From a virus, in the IMG/VR virus record IMGVR_UViG_3300046642_000350, positions 1-64,000 of that record: DNA of 64,000 nt. One strand, written 5' to 3'. Positions 51,548 through 62,686 of this stretch are shown one piece after another. The notes under the pieces were generated by a model. The model was not told the DNA's origin, ran no database searches, and saw only the letters and a program-made list of their open reading frames with translations. Made by a program: the position numbers and the translations under genes. Within the stretch, counting starts at the first letter, position 1. Each line of letters starts with the position of its first letter.

Positions 51548-53031
51548 GTAATCTTATCTTTACGGCACCGCCGACGCTAGCAAAGTTCATGAAATCAAAG
51601 GCCTTCGGCCGCATAGTCCTCGGCCCAATCGGCAGTGGGAAAACATCAGCGTGTATTATTGAACTGCTTAAACTAGCTTGCACACAAACACCGGCGCCAG
51701 ATGGATTCCGTTATACCCGGTTCGCTATCGTACGACAAACCCTGCAGCAGTTAAAATCAACCGTTCTTCAAGACTATGAAACATGGCTAACCGCTAACGG
51801 CCTCGGCGGCTGGAAGGTATCCGAAAGCTGCTACCACCTCGCCTTCGATGACGTTCGTAGCGAACATATTTTCATTCCACTGGAGGATGCTAAAGATCAA
51901 TCGCGCCTACTGTCTATGCAGCTAACTGGGGCATTTCTATCTGAAGTCACGGAGGTTGATCTAAACGTTCTGGGGCCAATAAGTGGTCGTCTTGGACGCT
52001 ATCCGTCGGGGGCGCGAGGCAACCCAAGTTGGTTTGGCTGGATCGCAGATAGCAACTTTCCAGTAGAAATGGGCCAGTGGCACTCATTTATCGAAAACGC
52101 CCCCCGGGATGTTCAAATTTTCAAGCAACCATCCGGTGTCTCCCAAGAAGCCGAAAACCTAAACTTCCTTACGCAAACAGACGAAACCAAAAAACTACCT
52201 ATTGATCACCCCGTTCGCATCGCCCAGGGGCGCCGATACTATGAGCGTCTAGTAGACATCTACGGAATAGAAAGCGACTGGGTAAAAAGATATGTTTTTG
52301 CTCAATACGGAGACGACCCAAGCGGCGCTGCTGTATTCAAAAACACTTTCAAGTCCAGCTTCCATATGGTGGACGACACACTGGTGATCCCAGGATACCC
52401 CTTGCTCGTCGCCCAAGATTTTGGTAGAAACCCCTGGTCGCTCATATGTCAGCCAGATCACCTCGGGCGTCTACTCGTGCACGAGGAAATACCGGGCATC
52501 AACGTAGGATTGGAACTCCATGTCAACCAAAACCTCCGACCCCGACTCATGCAAAGCAAGTACCTCGGGACAAAGATCGCAGTCGTGGGAGACCCTTCTG
52601 GCGTCGCCAAAGGGTCTATCGCGGAAGAAAGTTGCTTCGATGCTCTTAAGCGAATGGGCCTATCTGCATTCCCTGCACCGACTAATGACATCGAGCCACG
52701 CATCAGAGCAGTGGAAGCGCTCCTTGCCCGACAAACGAACGGTGGACCAACCCTACTTATCAACCGCAATGGATGCCCTTGGCTCTGCCGTGCAATGTCT
52801 GGTGGATACAGATTCGCAAAAACGAAACAAGGCGGAATCATGAAATCCGTCCCCGACAAGGACTACGGCGGGGACTTCATGGGCACCAAGGTGGCGTTCT
52901 CGCACGTCGTGGATGATCTGCAATACGCCTGCCTGGTGGCGCACGGCGGCATGATGCCTTACATCCGAAGTCATATGATGCCGCAGCGGGTAAACAGGGG
53001 CCCGCGTATCAGCCAGATGGGGTGGACTTAG
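51544..53031 (+). CDS. Terminase large subunit
   Basis: A 495-residue packaging motor. Walker A is GPIGSGKTSA (K33); the Walker B region is GAFLSEVTEV. The C-terminal RNase H-like nuclease has LLVAQDFGRNPWSL, AVVGDPSGVAKGS and VAFSHVVDDLQYACL with the acidic residues needed for metal binding. It cuts concatemers and pumps DNA through the portal. The last 23 bases overlap a convergent gene. Confidence 0.93.
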   Translation: MSNLIFTAPPTLAKFMKSKAFGRIVLGPIGSGKTSACIIELLKLACTQTPAPDGFRYTRFAIVRQTLQQLKSTVLQDYETWLTANGLGGWKVSESCYHLAFDDVRSEHIFIPLEDAKDQSRLLSMQLTGAFLSEVTEVDLNVLGPISGRLGRYPSGARGNPSWFGWIADSNFPVEMGQWHSFIENAPRDVQIFKQPSGVSQEAENLNFLTQTDETKKLPIDHPVRIAQGRRYYERLVDIYGIESDWVKRYVFAQYGDDPSGAAVFKNTFKSSFHMVDDTLVIPGYPLLVAQDFGRNPWSLICQPDHLGRLLVHEEIPGINVGLELHVNQNLRPRLMQSKYLGTKIAVVGDPSGVAKGSIAEESCFDALKRMGLSAFPAPTNDIEPRIRAVEALLARQTNGGPTLLINRNGCPWLCRAMSGGYRFAKTKQGGIMKSVPDKDYGGDFMGTKVAFSHVVDDLQYACLVAHGGMMPYIRSHMMPQRVNRGPRISQMGWT

Positions 53032-53413
53032 CGTCCTCCTCGGCTATCCTCTGAACCTCGGCTTTCCGCTCTACCACGATAGCCTCATGGACCAAACCAG
53101 CAGCCTTTCCGGCGGCAGCAAGGTGTACTTGGTTGGCTTCGTCAAGAGCCTGCAAATCCCCGCCGCGATTCCTGATCGACAACTCCAGCGCCACAGTTCT
53201 CGCCCGCGAGCGAACGAGCTTTCGTAACTCCCTCGCGTATATAAACCTGCGTACAGTCGGGCTCTCGTATATTTCAATAGCGTACCAAATGACAGCAAGA
53301 AGAGCAGCAAACGCCGGTAAAAACCCCAATACAGTCCCACTAATGGCCACTAGAGATACGGAATGACCGATCCATTGTACAAAACTATAATGTTCATCCA
53401 TCTCCGCCATCAT
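53009..53413 (-). CDS. Two-span membrane protein, holin-like
   Basis: A 134-residue protein (ATG 53413; ATG 53410 and 53401 are alternatives). Two hydrophobic spans (FVQWIGHSVSLVAISGTVLG and FLPAFAALLAVIWYAIEIYE) are followed by a long charged helix. This is a pattern of phage holin-like proteins. It converges with the terminase gene. Role not proven. Confidence 0.6.
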   Translation of the reverse strand: MMAEMDEHYSFVQWIGHSVSLVAISGTVLGFLPAFAALLAVIWYAIEIYESPTVRRFIYARELRKLVRSRARTVALELSIRNRGGDLQALDEANQVHLAAAGKAAGLVHEAIVVERKAEVQRIAEEDAKSTPSG

Positions 53414-53452
53414 GGTTACGCGCCTAGGTAATAGAGTGTGTACACACAACCC

Positions 53453-53863
53453 TTAAGAAATGCAGTCGGCAGCGGTGGGGCATTCCACCAGTTTCTCCAT
53501 GTACGACGCCAGTTTTCTACGCAGACGTGTAAGTTCCTCCCCCCACTCCTTGATGTTGCTCCCCAGCACCGACGGCGCACGGTCCGGGTCAATCTTCGAA
53601 AGAATGTAGATATAGGAAACCCCACTCTCCAATATCCCGACGCAACTGTGCATCCCCGACACTGTCTCTATAACTTCCGCCAGGAACTCCCGTTCCACCT
53701 TCCTGTCGTAGCACGCCATCAGCACCAACGCGCTCAACATCCGTATATCGTCACCGGACAGCGGTGTCTCTTCACGGTTCAACGTCGCAAGGATAAGCAA
53801 CTCGTTCAGTATCGGAGTGGTTCCGGTTACGCGCAAGGGGGTAACTGGTGTCACCTGTTCCAT
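53453..53863 (-). CDS. Hypothetical helical protein
   Basis: A 136-residue protein starting at ATG 53863 behind GGAGGGCCCT. It has alternating helices (TPILNELLILATLNREETPL, LSALVLMACYDRKVEREFLA) and a coiled-coil end (ELTRLRRKLASYMEKLVEC). Overlaps the regulator gene by 92 bases. Function unknown. Confidence 0.55.
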   Translation of the reverse strand: MEQVTPVTPLRVTGTTPILNELLILATLNREETPLSGDDIRMLSALVLMACYDRKVEREFLAEVIETVSGMHSCVGILESGVSYIYILSKIDPDRAPSVLGSNIKEWGEELTRLRRKLASYMEKLVECPTAADCIS

Positions 53864-54416
53864 AGGGCCCTCCGATAAGTGCGAAGATTTTGTTTTTGAC
53901 CTCTGGCTCAATATAGTAGCCCTTGCCCCAACTGGTACTGATCAGAAACTCAGGGTTAGCAGCCTTCAGTTTCTTGCGCAACTTGCATATCATAACGTCA
54001 ACCATTTTAGGGTCTGTCAACTCCATCTTGTTCGGCTGATTGGCCCTGGTGGTGCGCTGCTGCTCAATCACACCGTGCAACCGCTCCTTGTCCGCCCGCT
54101 CGCAGCGCAGCAGTACCATCATGAACCCAGCTTCTAAGTTCGTCAGGTGAAATATTTTGCTGCACTGGAACTCGATATCCTCGGCGTTGGCGGATCGCGG
54201 CATGGTGGGGAGCCGGTCGGACCAGCGGCCGCTGGGCGGCCAGTCGGCCTTCGGCATGGTGCTAATGCTGCCGGTAGCAAGCGCAGCCGTCAGGCTCTCG
54301 CAAACCTCGTCAAAATCTCGCTGGACAATACGCGCAATGGCGGCAGTGGGGATACCCTCGTTCGCCGCCCGGATAATAGTGGGGATCACAAACACATCGT
54401 TAAACAACTCGCTCAT
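53772..54416 (-). CDS. CtrA/OmpR-type winged-helix transcription regulator without receiver
   Basis: A 214-residue protein; ATG 54416 follows AGGAGCTTTCCC. Residues 10-60 look like an HTH (IPTAAIARIVQRDFDEVCES). Residues 100-165 match an OmpR/CtrA winged helix: FHLTNLEAGFMMVLLRCERA, MVDVMICKLRKKLKAANPEF and ISTSWGKGYYI. It should be a DNA-binding regulator, perhaps mimicking host CtrA. The promoter upstream has a consensus -35 and a palindrome, so autoregulation is likely. Confidence 0.75.
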   Translation of the reverse strand: MSELFNDVFVIPTIIRAANEGIPTAAIARIVQRDFDEVCESLTAALATGSISTMPKADWPPSGRWSDRLPTMPRSANAEDIEFQCSKIFHLTNLEAGFMMVLLRCERADKERLHGVIEQQRTTRANQPNKMELTDPKMVDVMICKLRKKLKAANPEFLISTSWGKGYYIEPEVKNKIFALIGGPYGTGDTSYPLARNRNHSDTERVAYPCDVEP

Positions 54417-54496
54417 GGGAAAGCTCCTGTGAGCTTCCACCAGTATTACCATGTGGTAACTGAAACGTTAACAGTTGTCAACAGATTGTGATAGTA
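54417..54496 (-). promoter_or_regulatory. Promoter/operator of the winged-helix regulator
   Basis: On the minus strand TTGACA (54476-54481) is a perfect -35; 17 bases later TACCAC is a weak -10. It lies in the palindrome TTACCATGTGGTAA (54446-54459). A further AAGCTC/GAGCTT inverted repeat (54421-54436) surrounds the ribosome site. A repressor or activator bound to the palindrome would control the weak -10. Confidence 0.6.
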
Positions 54497-54591
54497 CCGG
54501 TCGCGGGTATGGGGCCAACCGCCTGCACTACCCCATGCGAGTGCGACGGACCGGATGGCTCATTACAGCGCCGGTGCCCACCCGCGACCGG
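54497..54591. other. Structured non-coding region with 12-bp terminal inverted repeat
   Basis: CCGGTCGCGGGT (54497-54508) pairs with ACCCGCGACCGG (54580-54591) around 71 bases. Inside, ATGGGG pairs with CCCCAT and GCACT with AGTGC. No ORF with a ribosome site was found. It lies between the regulator promoter and a small membrane-protein gene. It may be a structured RNA or a DNA site for replication or recombination. Confidence 0.6.
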
Positions 54592-54615
54592 CAGTAACAG
54601 ATTGAGGTGGCAGTA

Positions 54616-54777
54616 TTAAAAAGATATTAGTATACACATCGACGCGGCTAGAAAAATCGACAGATAAAAAATACGGTCATCAACAGTCCACTGGCTAAAA
54701 GGCCAAAAAACCTCATACCCGAAACACGGAACAAGATACATAAAAACGAGCAACAATATAACTAGAACCCATTTCAT
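54616..54777 (-). CDS. 53-residue two-span membrane protein
   Basis: Hand-translated gene with two hydrophobic spans: KWVLVILLLVFMYLVPCFGY and IFYLSIFLAASMCILIS. It starts in an ATGA overlap with the 54,774-55,076 gene. Small two-span proteins may be holin-like or superinfection-exclusion factors; function unknown. Confidence 0.6.
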   Translation of the reverse strand: MKWVLVILLLVFMYLVPCFGYEVFWPFSQWTVDDRIFYLSIFLAASMCILISF

Positions 54778-55076
54778 GCCGGATCACGCCGGGCGGGAGC
54801 CTGCATACACACAGTACCCTCGAACTTGCCTTCCTTGTACGTCTTGTCAACATACTTTTGAAGGTCGGCCAGTTCTTCCTTGTACATGTCCGAGTTCAAC
54901 CAGGCCTCGCATTCCGCCTTAGTGGCAGCGGACGTATCGAACACCACCCGGCCCTTCTCCGTGGGCGTCAGGTAAAACGTTCCCACCGCCCACCACGCCA
55001 CATGCGGGTCCACTTGCGCTCGGGAAGGAGAAATAACCGAAAACAACATAGCCAAACCAACCAGATACTTCCGCAT
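54774..55076 (-). CDS. Small secreted protein
   Basis: A 100-residue protein starting at ATG 55076 behind AGAGGGTAACACG. A signal peptide (RKYLVGLAMLFSVISPSRAQ) with a likely cleavage after SRA precedes a domain with two Cys (ATKAECEAWLN and GTVCMQAP). Periplasmic location is likely. Function unknown. Confidence 0.65.
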   Translation of the reverse strand: MRKYLVGLAMLFSVISPSRAQVDPHVAWWAVGTFYLTPTEKGRVVFDTSAATKAECEAWLNSDMYKEELADLQKYVDKTYKEGKFEGTVCMQAPARRDPA

Positions 55077-55087
55077 CGTGTTACCCT

Positions 55088-55462
55088 CTAGACGCCCCCA
55101 GGAGTTACATAGCAGTAAACCTGCCCCTGGTTGCCGATGAAAATGATGCCGTGGCCGGTCGGGTTGCCGCGGTCCCACTTCATCTTCTGGTTCGGCACAG
55201 TGACCCGCGTACCACTCGGTAAAACGCCTTTGCCGTCGGTGATGATCGCGATGTAGTGATCGCCTTCCACCTCGAAGGCGTCAGCCTCGAAGGCGTCAGC
55301 CTCGCCGCAGCACGACATGTAGGGATTATCGGGCTGCATCAAATCCTGAAACCACTGATGAACGTTCTGTGGCTCTCCCGCCCATTGCGGACCAGGGCGC
55401 GCATACGAGTAATGACAGGTAGTAAGGAAAAGAGCAAAAGCGAAGACGAGAAAATGTCTCAT
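55088..55462 (-). CDS. Secreted Cys-Cys protein with tandem duplication
   Basis: A 124-residue protein starting at ATG 55462 behind AAAGAGGAAAAAGAA. Signal peptide RHFLVFAFALFLTTCHYSYA; mature part has VHQWFQDLMQPDNPYMSCCG and later DRGNPTGHGIIFIGNQGQVY. Similar secreted CCG proteins occur in alphaproteobacteria, which supports the host guess from memory only. A 15-bp tandem duplication gives DAFEADAFE. Confidence 0.65.
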   Translation of the reverse strand: MRHFLVFAFALFLTTCHYSYARPGPQWAGEPQNVHQWFQDLMQPDNPYMSCCGEADAFEADAFEVEGDHYIAIITDGKGVLPSGTRVTVPNQKMKWDRGNPTGHGIIFIGNQGQVYCYVTPGGV

Positions 55463-55722
55463 TTCTTTTTCCTCTTTCTTGGTGCTAGCTCGACAGTGGA
55501 AACGATACATCCCTTCGGTATACACACATCGCCGCTAAGTCCATTCTGATGGGTAGAGGCAGCAAGCGTAACGGTATTCTTGGACTCTTTGACCGCCCAG
55601 CCCACAGAGTTGATCATTATCCCATCGAGTTTGCGTATCTCGTCTGGTGTGCTCCACCCCGCCTCGCCGGTAGAGCAAGCGTCCCGCCATGTAATCATAC
55701 AGAGGCGGGACGCCTTCTTCAT
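55459..55722 (-). CDS. Conserved small phage protein
   Basis: An 87-residue protein starting at ATG 55722 just after the upstream stop (TAACATG). It has ITWRDACSTGEAGWSTPDEI and a beta-strand region (NTVTLAASTHQNGLSGDVCI), a pattern I associate with many small phage proteins with a W-D-A-x-S-x-x-x-W motif. Basic C-terminus (PRKRKKK). Function unknown. Confidence 0.6.
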   Translation of the reverse strand: MKKASRLCMITWRDACSTGEAGWSTPDEIRKLDGIMINSVGWAVKESKNTVTLAASTHQNGLSGDVCIPKGCIVSTVELAPRKRKKK

Positions 55723-55723
55723 G

Positions 55724-56023
55724 TTACGGGCCAGTCGCGCCAGTTACGGTAATCGGCGGGCCGGCGGGTACAACCCCCTCCACCTTCACGGCTTCTGCCT
55801 CAAGAGCGGCCGTAATCGCATCAAGCGCGGCCTGCACCGCAGGATCGTTGGTCTGTGCCCGCAAGTCATCTAGGGCCTTCTGGGTATCGGCAGCCACGGC
55901 AAGCAGCCGTTCGACATCCGCGACGAGTTTCTCTTCCGACGCGGTAACTTTAGAGAGATCAAGTGCCATTTGTGTCAGCCTCTGGTCTATGGACATAAGG
56001 AGCGAGACGTTGCGGTAGCCCAT
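55724..56023 (-). CDS. Coiled-coil protein, possible displaced fibre end
   Basis: A 99-residue product if ATG 56023 (GAGG upstream) starts it. It has a coiled coil (LSKVTASEEKLVADVERLLA, QKALDDLRAQTNDPAVQAAL) and ends in VTGATGP, a collagen-like remnant. The same frame continues upstream to 56150 with aromatic-rich sequence ([20 protein letters not shown]) that looks coding. It may be the original C-terminus of the giant collagen fibre, now in another frame. Confidence 0.55.
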   Translation of the reverse strand: MGYRNVSLLMSIDQRLTQMALDLSKVTASEEKLVADVERLLAVAADTQKALDDLRAQTNDPAVQAALDAITAALEAEAVKVEGVVPAGPPITVTGATGP

Positions 56024-56072
56024 ACAGTATCCTCGCGCTACCCACAACTCGTACCACAGGGACCGCGCCGGG

Positions 56073-59621
<3,549 letters not shown>

Positions 59622-59666
59622 CTAATAATCCTTCGAATCATGTATATTCGAACGCGGGGGGCGCCT

Positions 59667-60779
59667 TTATGCGTGATCAAAACCGGCAATGATATGCGAG
59701 ATATCCGCCGTCCCGGCTACCAGAGTGCGGTGTGTAGTCATTGCATACGGCCCCGCAGGACTAATTGCCGCCCCAGAATCGAATATCGAAACCGTCCCAA
59801 AACTGCCCACGACCCTAAAAACTGTCTGCGCATCACCGGTCGGAGCCGACAAATCCGTGTCGAACCCAGACTCGCATATGACCGTCCAGGCGTTATCGGA
59901 AACAGTAACCGGTACTGTCGTAAGCTCATTAGCGCCATCGGCCGACAAATTTAACGTCGTCACACCCGGCTGGCCGCTCTGTTTTACGCCGCTGTAATCA
60001 GCAGCCACAGAAATAATACGATCGCACGCGCTAGAGGCAGAAATGACGACGTTGTGGGCCCCCGACGCTGGGTTTAACAGAAAGAAACCATACTCCCACC
60101 GTTGACCGGCACCGCCAGGCGCACTTTGTTGTTTCCCAATAGAAGTCATAGACGCGCCGTTATAGGTGACCCCAGCTATCAAATCAGTCGCCGCATCTCC
60201 GGCGACATTAACTACGAGCAAACGGTTACTTCCGCTTCCGACCGTATAGCTATATGTCATACTGCTGGCAGTTACAACATCGCCGCCGTCAGCGGCGCCC
60301 ACGAAGGCAATGGTCTGCACGGCGTAAGTAAATAGGTCACCGGCACCGGTGGAACTGGTACCGCCTGAGGTCGTTACGGTGGTGTGGACCGCACCCGCAG
60401 AACCGGCGGGGGTAGTGGCAGTGATCTGGATGTCGCTGTCAACAACGAAAGACGCAGCGTCGGTAGCCCCGAACTTGACTGCGGTGGCGCCAGTGAAATT
60501 GGTCCCGGCGATTACAACGCTGTCGCCGCCCAGGGTTGTACCACCGCTAGGTGTAACCGAGGTCACGGTGGGGGCGGGGGTCGCGCCTGAAATGATTACA
60601 GTCTCAAGGCCGGCAACGGCGGGTGAACCGACATCATACACGGTTTCAAAGGTGCGGTCGTCCAGGGTGGTCTGGAGATAAGTCGGATAGGTTGTAGAGC
60701 CAGACGTGACAATGTTCACGGCCCGGTACTGGGGCGGCTTGGTTCCGGTGACGACGCGAACGGTCTTGGAGGTGGCCAT
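59667..60779 (-). CDS. IPT/TIG-domain virion protein
   Basis: A 370-residue beta-rich protein. Residues about 68-150 form an IPT/TIG domain: PTVTSVTPSGGTTLGGDSVV, AGTNFTGATAVKFGATDAAS. The rest is a jelly-roll-like region (YSYTVGSGSNRLLVVNVAGD, AHNVVISASSACDRIISVAA). Such domains occur in tail or capsid decorations that bind carbohydrate. It lies just above the giant collagen fibre, suggesting a joint virion role. Confidence 0.75.
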   Translation of the reverse strand: MATSKTVRVVTGTKPPQYRAVNIVTSGSTTYPTYLQTTLDDRTFETVYDVGSPAVAGLETVIISGATPAPTVTSVTPSGGTTLGGDSVVIAGTNFTGATAVKFGATDAASFVVDSDIQITATTPAGSAGAVHTTVTTSGGTSSTGAGDLFTYAVQTIAFVGAADGGDVVTASSMTYSYTVGSGSNRLLVVNVAGDAATDLIAGVTYNGASMTSIGKQQSAPGGAGQRWEYGFFLLNPASGAHNVVISASSACDRIISVAADYSGVKQSGQPGVTTLNLSADGANELTTVPVTVSDNAWTVICESGFDTDLSAPTGDAQTVFRVVGSFGTVSIFDSGAAISPAGPYAMTTHRTLVAGTADISHIIAGFDHA

Positions 60780-60947
60780 ACGGCACAGGGTGGAGCATAG
60801 GAGTTAACCATTTGTTAATTTCACTTTTTACCCCAAACATATTTCCGGCACACCCTTCTTCGCGCGCAGGGTGAGGCCCTGTCCAGGCGGGGGGGCGGGT
60901 CGCCCTCCTGCCTGCCAGCTGCAGCCACCTCGGATGGTGACACGCCA
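60780..60947. other. Intergenic region without gene
   Basis: I see no ORF with a ribosome site here. A GC-rich stretch with a seven-G run (about 60890-60896) and an A/T-rich segment (60805-60835) before the IPT gene are present. A minus-strand promoter for that gene must lie here or be read through from the right, but no clear -35/-10 pair was found. Confidence 0.5.
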
Positions 60948-60972
60948 AAACCCTGCCACGCTGGCAGGGTTT
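60948..60972 (-). terminator. Intrinsic-type hairpin after the small-gene pair
   Basis: AAACCCTGCC and GGCAGGGTTT are perfect 10-bp arms around ACGCT. On the minus strand the stem ends in GGGTTT, then TGGCG. It lies 22 bases after the 29-residue gene and should separate the right-end small genes from the IPT/collagen operon. Confidence 0.8.
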
Positions 60973-60993
60973 CAGCTTATCACTTATGAGGTA

Positions 60994-61083
60994 TCAATAT
61001 CCGTAGCGGTAAATCCGCCACCATAAACGGGCTAGATCAGCACGGCGCAATCGGCGAAGGGTGATTTTCTGTTTACGGGTCAT
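60994..61083 (-). CDS. 29-residue arginine-rich peptide
   Basis: Hand-translated frame starting in ATGA overlap with the preceding gene. It reads MTRKQKITLRRLRRADLARL then an aromatic-rich end. Highly basic; it could bind RNA or DNA or act on a host protein. The terminator just downstream supports it as the last gene of this short operon. Confidence 0.5.
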   Translation of the reverse strand: MTRKQKITLRRLRRADLARLWWRIYRYGY

Positions 61084-61379
61084 CGTGCTGCCTCCTGCTC
61101 AATGAACTGCGCCAACGTCATCACGGGCTTGCTAGAGGCCCTGGCGGGCTTGCCGCCGACGGACACATTAACGCGGCCATAGCGGCAAGACACATCGACG
61201 GTATCGGGAACGTCCTTGCGCTTGCGGAATTCGACCTTGAAGGCGTCAAGGGCTTGACCGGCAAGCTTATACGCTTGTGCTTGTGCATCGTACAACTTCT
61301 GCTCTGGGGGCGTAAGCTCGTCCCGATTGAATATCAGGAAGGACTTGCCGGTGGTCTTGCTGGTTTCAAGATGTGACAT
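61080..61379 (-). CDS. Hypothetical early protein
   Basis: A 99-residue protein with AAAGGATGCGATC before the ATG. The N-terminus contains KSFLIFNRDELTPPEQKLYD and a helical region, followed by a beta-hairpin (VDVSCRYGRVNVSVGGK). The end is helical. It is transcribed from the regulatory region to the right. Function unknown. Confidence 0.6.
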   Translation of the reverse strand: MSHLETSKTTGKSFLIFNRDELTPPEQKLYDAQAQAYKLAGQALDAFKVEFRKRKDVPDTVDVSCRYGRVNVSVGGKPARASSKPVMTLAQFIEQEAAR

Positions 61380-61481
61380 GATCGCATCCTTTCATCCCGG
61401 CGCCTTGGCATGATCGCCTTGCCGGTCACCTCCGGCGGGTCGCACGGCCATGCGCTGGACGCATGACTCAGCTGACGTGCA

Positions 61482-61726
61482 TACAACCCGCGTTGGGTTG
61501 TACCCGCGAAAGGGTCGTAGACAGCCTAATGCAGCGTAATGAGGACCCGAGGCCAGAAGGTATACAAAAAATTAATGTTGAATAGTCGCATGATTTCAAG
61601 GTGTTGGCGCGTAATGCGGCAAATGAGGGGTTTTAAAAACGAGAGAGGGTTATAGCGTACGAAGAGTATAAAGTGGTTGTATACAACCGATAGGTTGTGG
61701 ATTGCAACCTAAAGGACATTACAACC
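61482..61726. promoter_or_regulatory. Array of seven GGTTGT/ACAACC half-sites
   Basis: Half-sites lie at 61483-61488 and 61496-61501 (inverted, TACAACCC/GGGTTGTA), 61675-61680 and 61683-61688 (perfect palindrome GGTTGTATACAACC), 61693-61698, 61704-61709 (GCAACC) and 61721-61726. They fill the divergent regulatory region between two early operons. Binding by the winged-helix protein at 61859 or the triple HTH protein is plausible. Confidence 0.8.
61571..61599 (-). promoter_or_regulatory. Possible leftward promoter
   Basis: On the minus strand TTGAAA (61594-61599), 17 bases, then ATTAAT (61571-61576). The -10 matches only four of six consensus bases. It could drive the 61,379 gene leftward. 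Weak evidence. Confidence 0.35.
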
Positions 61727-61793
61727 AACTATTACATATACTAAGTAATATAGTACTTATAGTTAAAAACAATAGCAAAAGCGACAATAGCCC

Positions 61794-61822
61794 TTGACCC
61801 CTGCCGGGAGCTGCGCTATGCT
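61794..61822 (+). promoter_or_regulatory. Strong sigma70-like promoter of right early genes
   Basis: TTGACC (61794-61799), 17 bases, TATGCT (61817-61822); a transcript would start near 61829, 30 bases before the ATG. The half-site array lies just upstream, in the position for an activator or repressor. Confidence 0.8.
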
Positions 61823-61858
61823 TGCCGTCTAACCCGATGAAATGATTGGAGTATTTAC

Positions 61859-62101
61859 ATGGCCGAGCTGTCGGATCTTGCCCTCTCACTCTTGCTCCAC
61901 CTATCGCTGGAAGGGGGTAGCATCATTCCAGATAACCGGCCGAAGCCACACAATAGCGCCCCAATGCCGTCTTGGCGGCCTATCCACAGGCTAGTTGAAC
62001 TCGGTCTCGTTGAACTGATCCCGCACAGTCAACGGGAGTTCCGCCTCACGCCAGCCGGCTGGGTTGAGGTAAACTCCAGGAGCTATGCAAAAACCGCATA
62101 G
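61859..62101 (+). CDS. Small winged-helix-like regulator (candidate)
   Basis: An 80-residue protein, TTGGAG upstream. It resembles the core of a winged helix: LSDLALSLLLHLSLEGGSII, then PIHRLVELGLVELIPHSQRE and FRLTPAGWVEV (a helix followed by a wing, as in MarR/PadR-like proteins). It is the first gene after the promoter and half-site array, so autoregulation is likely. Confidence 0.6.
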   Translation: MAELSDLALSLLLHLSLEGGSIIPDNRPKPHNSAPMPSWRPIHRLVELGLVELIPHSQREFRLTPAGWVEVNSRSYAKTA

Positions 62102-62181
62102 CTCAACAGGTAAAATCGGGGCGTGCGACCCGCCGAGGGTGCCGGCGAACGAGCGCCGCGCCCCATGAAAGGACCACAAAC
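62102..62181. other. Short spacer between early genes
   Basis: An 80-base gap with a GC-rich core and AAAGGACCACAAAC as ribosome site of the next gene. No tRNA structure or ORF was found. Confidence 0.5.
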
Positions 62182-62445
62182 ATGACACGACAAGAGATTG
62201 AGAAGGATTACGTAATTGATCACGGCCGTATCGCCAGTCCCGGCAAATTCGAGGGCGAGCCCTTATTCGTGCCGTATTTCTGGGACTGCTACCTGAATGG
62301 TGGTGCGGACGGTGATGACGGGGAAACCCTCATGTTCGAAGTGACGAACGAGGACCGTAAGGAGTTCCCGGAATTGGTCAATATATACCGGGTGTTTTTG
62401 TGGGAGGACAGTAACGGATTTGTTAGTTCGTCCCACAGTGACTGA
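62182..62445 (+). CDS. Hypothetical acidic early protein
   Basis: An 87-residue acidic protein behind AAAGGACCACAAAC. It has YVIDHGRIASPGKFEGEPLF and VPYFWDCYLNGGADGDDGET, a pattern seen in small phage proteins of unknown role. DNA mimicry is possible from the acidic charge, but speculative. Confidence 0.6.
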   Translation: MTRQEIEKDYVIDHGRIASPGKFEGEPLFVPYFWDCYLNGGADGDDGETLMFEVTNEDRKEFPELVNIYRVFLWEDSNGFVSSSHSD

Positions 62446-62493
62446 TTAATATACTATCCGTCTTAGATGTTGAAACGGTGAAAGGATAACACG

Positions 62494-62682
62494 ATGTCAG
62501 CATACACAGTTGAGAAACACCGAGGGTTGTGGTGGGTAATCGACGCAGAGGGCTATGAGGCCCGCTCCGTGGGGTACGAGACCAAAACAGAGGCCTTGCA
62601 GTCCGCCAAGATTGTCGAGCAGGAGGACGCTGCCTACGACTTCAAGAAACAAGCGTTTATAGACAAAGTGATGAAAGGATAA
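62494..62682 (+). CDS. Small DUF2188-like early protein
   Basis: A 62-residue protein: TVEKHRGLWWVIDAEGYEAR then TKTEALQSAKIVEQEDAA. The beta-hairpin plus helix with KTEAL-x-x-A resembles DUF2188 proteins. It has the GAAAGGATAACACGATG leader and ends in Lys-Gly-stop inside the next leader. Confidence 0.55.
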   Translation: MSAYTVEKHRGLWWVIDAEGYEARSVGYETKTEALQSAKIVEQEDAAYDFKKQAFIDKVMKG

Positions 62683-62686
62683 CACG

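Noticed and set aside
62102-62181. Possible tRNA in the GC-rich early spacer
   Set aside because: No cloverleaf, anticodon arm or T-loop consensus could be drawn.
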